From NCBI GenBank assembly GCA_026196875.1, contig JAPHTP010000004.1:158919-222918 (forward strand): 64,000 nt of DNA, read 5' to 3'. The stretch's first letter is position 1; every line of letters begins with the position of its first letter. Positions 16,866 to 25,468 of this stretch are shown here, piece by piece. Under the pieces are notes generated by a model, which did no database searches, was not told where the DNA came from, and saw only the letters and a program-made list of their open reading frames with translations. Source of the stretch: Kangiellaceae bacterium. Lineage in GTDB: Bacteria; Pseudomonadota; Gammaproteobacteria; Enterobacterales; Kangiellaceae. The position numbers were made by a program, and so were the translations under genes.

Positions 16866-17897
16866 ATGACTAGCACCAAAAAACAAAAAGCGCCTCTGAT
16901 CTTTGTTAAACGAACAAAGCCTGTTGTTTCTGAAGTATTTGATACTTATTGGAAGTTTGCCGTAAGACGACAAGAAGCTTTCTTTTCCAGAATTGAAGGA
17001 CAAGAAAAACCTTGGTCTGATGATCCGATTATTAGTGAGTTCAAGTTTACTAATGCCTATCGTGCTTCAGATCGAGTGAGCCAATATCTGATTAAAAATG
17101 TGATCTACTCGAAGAAGTGGGGACTTAAAGATACCGTCTTTCGTATTTTGCTCTTTAAGATCTTTAATAAAATAGAAACTTGGCAATTGTTAGAAGAACA
17201 TTTCGGCGAAATCAGTACCAAGACCTTTAATCTCAATCAATTCGATGCAGTTTTAGAAAAACAGATCGCCGCAAAAAAATCGATATATTCAGCCGCGTAT
17301 ATTATGCCATCTGGTCCAAAGAAAAAATATTTGGGCGTTCGAAAACATAAATTTCATTTAACCTTGCTCAGCGAATTACTAAAAGACGACTTTCATCAAT
17401 TGCTAAAAGATCAGTCTTCATTGGAGGCAGGGTTTGAGTTGCTACTTTCGATCGAATCATTTGGCCGATTCTTAGCTTATCAATTCATTATCGATTTAAA
17501 TTACTCTGACTGGTTTAACTATTCTGAGAATGACTTTGTTGTGCCTGGGCCGGGCGCGCTTGACGGTATTCGAAAGTGCTTTACAGATCTCGGCGACTAT
17601 ACACCGGTTGATATCATCAAGATGATGACTGAAGATCAAAATCATCATTTTGATCGACTCAACTATAATTTTAAGAATTTATGGGGACGCCCCCTGCATT
17701 TAATCGACTGCCAGAATCTATTTTGCGAAGTTGATAAGTATTCTCGGATCGCCCATCCTGATGTGCAAGGGATCAGCGGAAGAACTCGGATCAAACAGAA
17801 GTTTAATCCAACCCCATCTCACTTGAACGTTTGGTATCCACCGAAATGGCGGATCAATAAAAACATAGTTACTGCACAGGAATATCAGTCAATGTAA
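16866..17897 (+). CDS. HMUDK_hel-like (5-hmdU DNA kinase helical domain) protein
   Basis: A 343-residue, largely helical protein. It matches the family I know as 5-hydroxymethyl-dU DNA kinase helical domain, sometimes annotated 'nucleotide kinase domain-containing'. Key segments are FFSRIEG...PWSDDPIISEFKFTNAYRASDRV (residues 39-71), a helix-hairpin-helix-like VPGPGALDGIRKCF (about 227-240), and LWGRPLHLIDCQNLFCEVDKYSR in the C-terminal part. In phages this domain accompanies a P-loop kinase that phosphorylates 5-hmU in DNA on the way to hypermodified thymines; here no P-loop is present, so kinase activity is not supported. A DNA-base recognition role is inferred. The ATG follows AGGAG by ten bases. 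The 3' end overlaps the convergent MazG-like gene by 29 bases. Confidence 0.7.
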   Translation: MTSTKKQKAPLIFVKRTKPVVSEVFDTYWKFAVRRQEAFFSRIEGQEKPWSDDPIISEFKFTNAYRASDRVSQYLIKNVIYSKKWGLKDTVFRILLFKIFNKIETWQLLEEHFGEISTKTFNLNQFDAVLEKQIAAKKSIYSAAYIMPSGPKKKYLGVRKHKFHLTLLSELLKDDFHQLLKDQSSLEAGFELLLSIESFGRFLAYQFIIDLNYSDWFNYSENDFVVPGPGALDGIRKCFTDLGDYTPVDIIKMMTEDQNHHFDRLNYNFKNLWGRPLHLIDCQNLFCEVDKYSRIAHPDVQGISGRTRIKQKFNPTPSHLNVWYPPKWRINKNIVTAQEYQSM

Positions 17898-18948
17898 GCG
17901 AGCGTTTTTCACAATCGACAACCACCCGGCCTGAGCCTTTGGATTTCAATTCTCGGAATATTTTGTAGCTTTTCATAATTGAATCTTTCCACTCCCAAGG
18001 CTCACATTTCTCTACTTCATATCCTCTGACAAGATTTTGAATCCTTTTGATTAGATCTAGATCTACACGGCTCATCCCTTCAAGATAGTTTTTGCTCGTA
18101 CGCGCGTAATCATATACATGATTTATGATTGCTTCTTCAATAATTGCTGCGCGAGCACCGTCTTGTATTTCATCAGTTTTAGGAACACTTTTTCTTTTCT
18201 TTTTTAGCATCCTTCGAAATACTGGCGACCAGCCTAAAGTCGCTGCCAAAGCAATATGAAAAACATCATGAAATCGATAACCGTCATCAACGTAAGCGTT
18301 ATCAGTCAACCGATCTCCCAACGCAACACCATTCATCATGATAATGACCGCTTTATTATCTTCTATCCCATAAAAATCAATTTCAAATTTTCTTGGTAAC
18401 TTTTCATGAGAAGGAAAGTCTTTATCAAAAGTTCTTGCGGGAAGGTCACTAAATTTTGCCCAATAAGATAGATTCTTGTTGCAACTATTTCTTGCTACCG
18501 TTTTTAAATCAGTAGCTATATGGTTAGCTAACGAGGAAAGATCCATAATTAGATTGTTAACTAGCGAGACTGCTAGTTCTTTATTAACACTATCAGGTTT
18601 AAACATCCAATCTTTTTGAAGTGATAATTTCATGACACTTGAATGTATTTTATAGACTCCTTCGAACTCATCTACGATTCCTTCAGAATCAATTGGCCAT
18701 TCATTTAATTTTATTCCTAATCTAGAGGCGATAGTAACGGCATACCATAATATGTCCCCCAACTCTTCTTCAAAGTGTTCTTCAAAAGCAGAATAGTAAA
18801 TTCCATCTCGCTGGTGTTTTTTTAGGACTGAGGCGAGTGAACCAAGCTCTCCAATAACACCTAGTATTGCAACATCAGGCCCATGAGGATTTAACCAATT
18901 AATATTTTCCGTTCGTTTCGATTCTTCTTGATATTCAGCTGCTTCCAT
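17869..18948 (-). CDS. MazG-like nucleotide pyrophosphohydrolase with C-terminal helical domain
   Basis: A 359-residue protein. Residues 20-85 are a MazG-type NTP pyrophosphohydrolase: GVIGELGSLASVLKKHQRDG (E34) and FEEELGDILWYA (E62, D65) supply the metal-binding acidic residues, although the second Glu of the usual GExGE is Ser. A second, all-helical domain (about 185-335) carries RFHDVFHIALAATLGW (H227, H231) and DGARAAIIEEAI (E271, E272), a conserved pattern also suggestive of metal binding. MazG enzymes convert non-canonical or excess dNTPs to dNMP plus PPi. AGGAG precedes the ATG, and the start overlaps the preceding TS-like gene by 14 bases. It is the last gene of the operon. Confidence 0.75.
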   Translation of the reverse strand: MEAAEYQEESKRTENINWLNPHGPDVAILGVIGELGSLASVLKKHQRDGIYYSAFEEHFEEELGDILWYAVTIASRLGIKLNEWPIDSEGIVDEFEGVYKIHSSVMKLSLQKDWMFKPDSVNKELAVSLVNNLIMDLSSLANHIATDLKTVARNSCNKNLSYWAKFSDLPARTFDKDFPSHEKLPRKFEIDFYGIEDNKAVIIMMNGVALGDRLTDNAYVDDGYRFHDVFHIALAATLGWSPVFRRMLKKKRKSVPKTDEIQDGARAAIIEEAIINHVYDYARTSKNYLEGMSRVDLDLIKRIQNLVRGYEVEKCEPWEWKDSIMKSYKIFRELKSKGSGRVVVDCEKRSLTLTDIPVQ

Positions 18949-19735
18949 TTTTCAGCTCCTCGATTTCATCAATAAACTTTGAAATTTTAGTCTTAGTTAG
19001 ATTCTTATGTTGATCCATCCGAGCCAGCGTTGCATGACACACAAATACACCGACTTTAATACCAAGCTCTCTAGCGACTGCATCTTGCAAGCGAGCTAGC
19101 CCTAAAAAATTACCAAGCGCTTTTTGAATAAAATCTTGCGAACGATAGATAGCGGTGAGATTTAGAGCGGTTCGGTCATGATTTAACTTAAAACTTAAAT
19201 GACTTAAACAAGGAAATCCCATTAGACCGTTGTCATTTCTGTTTATCGGAATACTTTCGACATCATCTACCGAAATTTCATATGCGCAACGGATCCCTCC
19301 GCCATTTTTTTTATTTAGCTGCCCCCGTAATCTACCAATCACATTTTTTAAGGGATTACATGGCTCACCTTCTCGATCTTTACCCCGCACAATCCGGTAG
19401 GCATAAGTTCCGGTTGTATTACCTTTGTTACATTTAATTTTGGGATACACTTCCTTTGGATAGGTCGAATAAACCCCTTCCATTCCTTCAGCCTTATATT
19501 CGGTGGCCGGAAATATTGTATCGGCAACTGTTTGTATAGGATAAAGTCCATCAGGAGAGTCTGCTAATAGTTGATCCAATGATTTTCGTATTTGACGTGA
19601 AACTTTATTAGAATGAACAGGATCTCTTACTTCTACAATCAAGTTGTATTCGATGTAATCGGTTGCATTTTGATAGAGGTGTTTTAAAGCTTCAAACCAA
19701 GCGAGCTCTCTGATGTTTTCTGATATTGGCTTCAT
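18935..19735 (-). CDS. Thymidylate-synthase-like protein
   Basis: A 266-residue protein resembling the thymidylate synthase/dNMP hydroxymethylase fold. The segment GFPCLSHLSFKL (C176) corresponds to the catalytic PCH of ThyA, but the His is three residues after the Cys instead of next to it. TAIYRSQDFIQKALGNFLGLARL (R198, S199, D201, N209) corresponds to the RSxD and N motifs that bind the phosphate and pyrimidine of dUMP. The N-terminal 150 residues diverge from ThyA. It probably acts on a pyrimidine nucleotide, perhaps making hydroxymethyl-dUMP or dCMP; this is inference. The start overlaps the peptidase gene stop by four bases (ATGA), with AGGA upstream. Confidence 0.65.
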   Translation of the reverse strand: MKPISENIRELAWFEALKHLYQNATDYIEYNLIVEVRDPVHSNKVSRQIRKSLDQLLADSPDGLYPIQTVADTIFPATEYKAEGMEGVYSTYPKEVYPKIKCNKGNTTGTYAYRIVRGKDREGEPCNPLKNVIGRLRGQLNKKNGGGIRCAYEISVDDVESIPINRNDNGLMGFPCLSHLSFKLNHDRTALNLTAIYRSQDFIQKALGNFLGLARLQDAVARELGIKVGVFVCHATLARMDQHKNLTKTKISKFIDEIEELKNGSS

Positions 19736-20376
19736 GAATTTCCTATCAATTGAATAGAGGTCAACGTTCTATTATTTATATATTTGGCAGTTAACCAGGC
19801 ATAACCCTCTTCTGCCCAGCTCTCTCCCCAACTATTACGGATCAAAATAACTTTCTCGTTTTGATAAACGCCGTAACCCACCGCAGTAACCGCATGTAAA
19901 CCTTGCTCACCAGTTTCGTAATCCAAAACGTATGGCGAAGTCGGATCAAAAAATGACGATGTTAAGCTTAAACCCAGTAAGATAATTTTCTTGTTATCAA
20001 GTGCTGATATCACCAGATCCGATGTACATCTATCTTCGATGCTTACCGTTTTAAATACTTCTGTTTTGCTTTGTGGTGGTGATATTAATTTGGCTCTACT
20101 TTCGTCATAGGGCAGAAGTGCTTCAAGAATTTGTCCATTTTCCTTAAGTACCTGGATAACAGATGGAATGCTTAACCCTTGATCAATTTTATATGTATTC
20201 ATTAATTGGTATGCATGAAAAGCAAGGTATTCCACTGATAAGTGTGAAACTAAATTGTTGTTAAATGCGTTCAGGTCACTTCCAGCAAAAGCTAAACATA
20301 AAGGTCTTATCCCTTGGTCTCTTATTTTGGGTAACTGCTCCCTAAGATCAACAATAACTTCTACCGCTTCGCTCAT
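19732..20376 (-). CDS. Papain-like (C1) cysteine peptidase
   Basis: A 214-residue peptidase of the papain fold without a signal peptide or obvious propeptide, so it is probably cytoplasmic. The oxyanion Gln and catalytic Cys lie in RDQGIRPLCLAF (Q21, C27), the His in LHAVTAVGYG (H161), and the Asn in IRNSWGESW (N181), in the right order and spacing. The end GYAWLTAKYI matches the family. The gene directly follows one encoding a chagasin-like domain, an inhibitor class that targets papain-like peptidases. Substrate unknown. ATGA overlaps link it with both neighbours, indicating translational coupling. Confidence 0.82.
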   Translation of the reverse strand: MSEAVEVIVDLREQLPKIRDQGIRPLCLAFAGSDLNAFNNNLVSHLSVEYLAFHAYQLMNTYKIDQGLSIPSVIQVLKENGQILEALLPYDESRAKLISPPQSKTEVFKTVSIEDRCTSDLVISALDNKKIILLGLSLTSSFFDPTSPYVLDYETGEQGLHAVTAVGYGVYQNEKVILIRNSWGESWAEEGYAWLTAKYINNRTLTSIQLIGNS

Positions 20377-21356
20377 TTACGATACACCCTCGGTAGACCT
20401 TCCTCTTTACCATAAAAATCGATATCGATTTCAAACGTGGCATTCGGATTTTGCACCTTTTCCCAAGGACGGTTTTCCTTTAGTTCAATTAATACTCTAC
20501 CAGTCCCATGAAAAAGCTGTTTTCTTATATTCACGCTGCCGAAAACATCGGAATTAGAATTTTCAATTTTTGAGGAAATTGAGACAATTCCATCCAATTC
20601 ACTTAAGTCTGACCAAACATAACCGCTACTCGAATGTTCGGGTAACTGAATGACAACTGTATCTTCGGGACTAACGTGAACGATTGAACCTGATTCTTCA
20701 AGTCCAAGCGCGATTACATCTGACCACGGATCTTCTAATTTAAGAGGCTCGATTATTTTTAGTTTTGAGGATTTCGGGGAATTTGCTTCTATGATTTCAG
20801 CGGCAACATTGCTAATAAGTTTATTTTCGAGAAGTGCACGCCAAGTAGCTTCATAACTCACACCCGCTCGCAGAGATAGTTGATACACATTATCAGGGTG
20901 CTTTAAATCTGACTTAGACCATCCCAAGCGTTGTGCAACTTTGATAAGTAAAAATTTAGGAAGTAAGAACTCTGATGCAAAAGCTTCAGCTTCAACTTCT
21001 TGGACTGCAACATTACTAATACCACTTCTAGCGAGTGAAACGGAATCCTCAGTATCAAAGCTTTCTTCATGTCTTAACCAGTAGTGGCCGAGTTCGTGAG
21101 CTGCCGTATATCGTTGAATAGGTAACCGGCGATGAGTAGTAATTAGGATCCCGCGGTGAGGTTTCGTTACATAAGCACCTAACAATCCTGTTAACGGTCT
21201 ACACAAAACAGGGATTTCAAGCTCATTGATTGATTCAAAAACATCAACTTGATTATCACCATTTCGAATTTTGGCGATCGTGCCTAACTTATGATGAACT
21301 TCCGCAGCGGCGCGAGCGCCGGCTAATTTGGCGTTTCTGTACTCATTTCTGTTCAT
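20373..21356 (-). CDS. ImmA/IrrE metallopeptidase fused to a chagasin-like domain
   Basis: A 327-residue two-domain protein. Residues 1-185 are an ImmA/IrrE zinc peptidase: AAHELGHYWLRHEESF contains HELGH (H87, E88, H91), and EVEAEAFASEFLLP supplies the third ligand (E120). This family cleaves XRE-type repressors when activated (phage ImmA, Deinococcus IrrE). Residues about 215-320 resemble chagasin (inhibitor family I42): VVIQLPEHSSSGYVW and a later RPW motif (296-298) correspond to the loops that block papain-like active sites. The start overlaps the XRE gene by 14 bases and the stop overlaps the papain-like peptidase gene by four. The architecture suggests one protein that both cleaves the repressor and restrains the neighbouring peptidase. 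Confidence 0.75.
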   Translation of the reverse strand: MNRNEYRNAKLAGARAAAEVHHKLGTIAKIRNGDNQVDVFESINELEIPVLCRPLTGLLGAYVTKPHRGILITTHRRLPIQRYTAAHELGHYWLRHEESFDTEDSVSLARSGISNVAVQEVEAEAFASEFLLPKFLLIKVAQRLGWSKSDLKHPDNVYQLSLRAGVSYEATWRALLENKLISNVAAEIIEANSPKSSKLKIIEPLKLEDPWSDVIALGLEESGSIVHVSPEDTVVIQLPEHSSSGYVWSDLSELDGIVSISSKIENSNSDVFGSVNIRKQLFHGTGRVLIELKENRPWEKVQNPNATFEIDIDFYGKEEGLPRVYRK

Positions 21357-21693
21357 CTCGACTCTTTGACCTCGACGCTAAATATTCTGCGAACTGAAAC
21401 AGCTCTTTTTGATCTTCGGCAGATAACTCAGAGTAGTTTCGGGCGAAAACTGCAGCTTCTTCGCCTAACTCAATTGAAAAATCATCTTCTGTAAAATAAG
21501 CCATCGGTCGCTCGTACAATTTCGACAAATCCATTAGCTCCACCGAATCGAGTTTTCTTTGGCCACTTTCTATCAGTGATATTGCCGCCCGGGCAACACC
21601 TAATTTATCTGCTACTTCCTCTTGGGAGTAGCCTAAATATTCTCTCGCCGCTTTTAGCTTCTGACCAATTTTTGTCCTAACACCGTCCGACAT
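21343..21693 (-). CDS. XRE-family repressor paired with ImmA/IrrE
   Basis: A 116-residue regulator with a classical helix-turn-helix (KAAREYLGYSQEEVADKLGVARAAISLIESGQRKL, residues 14-48) and a helical C-terminal half ending RSKSRDEQK. It precedes and overlaps the ImmA/IrrE gene by 14 bases, the usual order for repressor and cognate peptidase. It probably represses the operon through the two GTTAG-N5-CTAAC palindromes upstream. Cleavage within the linker would derepress the operon. The start is three bases after the preceding gene stop. Confidence 0.85.
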   Translation of the reverse strand: MSDGVRTKIGQKLKAAREYLGYSQEEVADKLGVARAAISLIESGQRKLDSVELMDLSKLYERPMAYFTEDDFSIELGEEAAVFARNYSELSAEDQKELFQFAEYLASRSKSRDEQK

Positions 21694-21696
21694 CGT

Positions 21697-22023
21697 CTAG
21701 CCCTCGTTTTTCTTTAGCTCTAATTCCAACTGTTCCATAAGACTATCAACAGCTTCCGCTACATCATCATAACCACCGGGCTTTATCCATTCTGGCTTAA
21801 TTTTATGTCCTGTAATTTCCTCCACGATCGGCGATAACTTAATCACCGTTTTCGAATCGACAGCGGGGGTTTCCCATAAATCACTATCATCATCACTTTC
21901 CGACTCAAAAATAACTAACTCGACCTCTTCTTCAAGTTTGTCATTGAGAGCTTCCTCTAATTGAGCCTTAACATTGTTAAACTTGTTTAAATCTATCTTT
22001 TTAGGAACTGTATTGTTTGCCAT
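21697..22023 (-). CDS. Small acidic protein of the XRE-ImmA operon
   Basis: A 108-residue acidic protein of unknown family, probably soluble, with a charged middle (SESDDDSDLWETP) and a C-terminal helix (YDDVAEAVDSLMEQLELELKK). A DSL triplet (D93-L95) lies at the start of that last helix; DSL is the modification site of carrier proteins and of short peptides recognised by Sfp-type transferases, one of which is encoded just upstream. This similarity may be chance. The ATG at 22023 is preferred, with AAAGGG upstream; a GTG at 22053 would place the operator inside the gene. It is the first gene of the operon and the XRE gene follows after three bases. Confidence 0.6.
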   Translation of the reverse strand: MANNTVPKKIDLNKFNNVKAQLEEALNDKLEEEVELVIFESESDDDSDLWETPAVDSKTVIKLSPIVEEITGHKIKPEWIKPGGYDDVAEAVDSLMEQLELELKKNEG

Positions 22024-22036
22024 AACCAACCCTTTC

Positions 22037-22051
22037 GTTAGATTATCTAAC
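22037..22051. promoter_or_regulatory. XRE operator candidate, copy 1
   Basis: GTTAGATTATCTAAC on the plus strand: 7-base arms around one base, just upstream of the small acidic protein gene. It shares the GTTAG-N5-CTAAC pattern with copy 2, centred 31 bases away (about three helical turns). Confidence 0.7.
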
Positions 22052-22064
22052 ACTGTATCATGAT

Positions 22065-22085
22065 TTTGTTAGAAAACCTAACAAA
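22065..22085. promoter_or_regulatory. XRE operator candidate, copy 2
   Basis: TTTGTTAG and CTAACAAA arms with a five-base centre; the core GTTAGAAAACCTAAC is at 22068-22082. It overlaps the end of the PPTase gene. Together with copy 1 it marks the operon promoter as a separate, repressible one. Confidence 0.7.
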
Positions 22086-22749
22086 CTATTTTGCTTCCTT
22101 GTATAGCTAACCACCAGCTCAATATCATGCGATCTACCATAATTACGCCCCCTCGAAACATCCGTTGCTCATAAGAGAAGAAACAACGTAACCGTTGTTC
22201 CTGGATTTCAAATTTAATTGGGAGCTCTGATATGGGAGGGGTGTCATCGCGATAGATGGGATGTAGACACTTAAAAAGTGCTTCTTTTGAAGAGAACAAA
22301 ATATTCGAGAATTCATCTTTATCGAGTCCGAGCGAATCGAGATGTTTTACCTCAGACTCAGTCATAAAAACGGACCATACTTTCTCTTCAAGCGACTCTT
22401 TAACTTCTAGATCACAACCAATCGAATCACAGTGTTTTTCCAATGAAACCATTACTGCAGCTAACTTTAGTTTGTGCGAAATCGAGCCAACTAATCCAAT
22501 CGGCCATTTTGGGCATCCATATTTATCCCTTAAAATGGCTGTTTGCCCTCCTAGGAGTTTTCCGCAAAGCTTTCTTGCAATGTTTCGTCCGGCAATGAAC
22601 TCATATCTACGAGCGCCTTCGCCATGTGGCGCTAGATTTTCCTCTTCATCTAGCAAAATATTTTGGTGTTCTGATATGCGACCGATATCTAAAAGGATTG
22701 TATGGTCTTCTACTTTATAAAAGCTTTCTATGAGGCTAGAAACATACAT
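22078..22749 (-). CDS. EntD/Sfp-type 4'-phosphopantetheinyl transferase
   Basis: A 223-residue transferase that moves the 4'-phosphopantetheine arm from CoA to a serine in a carrier protein. The PKWP-x-GLVGSISHK segment (80-93), IGCDLE (D113 and E115, Mg ligands) and FSSKEALFK (K155, E156) are the three PPTase motifs of the EntD group. No PKS, NRPS or siderophore gene is in the window, so its substrate is unknown. It lies about 55 bases upstream of the XRE-ImmA operon on the same strand, but the operators between them suggest the operon has its own promoter. A housekeeping function independent of the operon is the simplest alternative. Confidence 0.85.
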   Translation of the reverse strand: MYVSSLIESFYKVEDHTILLDIGRISEHQNILLDEEENLAPHGEGARRYEFIAGRNIARKLCGKLLGGQTAILRDKYGCPKWPIGLVGSISHKLKLAAVMVSLEKHCDSIGCDLEVKESLEEKVWSVFMTESEVKHLDSLGLDKDEFSNILFSSKEALFKCLHPIYRDDTPPISELPIKFEIQEQRLRCFFSYEQRMFRGGVIMVDRMILSWWLAIQGSKIVC

Positions 22750-22910
22750 CTAAATCATTCCATTGTATAAAGTAGCTAGTTCTTATAAGTATTTGTTTTC
22801 CTACATTTTTATAATGCAAAAGCAATCGATTTACTAGCCTAATAATCTATTATTGTAATAACATCTCATAGATATAATATGTGAGTACTTACTTATATTA
22901 ATTTTAAGCC

Positions 22911-22941
22911 AAAAAAAAGCACGATTTAGTAATCATGCTTT
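22911..22941 (-). terminator. gyrB terminator
   Basis: On the minus strand AGCATGATT and AATCGTGCT pair over nine positions (one G-U) and are followed by eight T. The structure is perfect only on the minus strand, confirming it serves gyrB, which ends about 85 bases upstream. Confidence 0.8.
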
Positions 22942-23024
22942 TATTGTGTTTCACGAATAGTGAGATCTTATTTCACACGTTTGAGACAAAATTTCTCAAA
23001 CTATGAGATCCCACAACTACTAAT

Positions 23025-25445
<2,421 letters not shown>

Positions 25446-25468
25446 TCAGTATTCTACCTTCTTTATAT

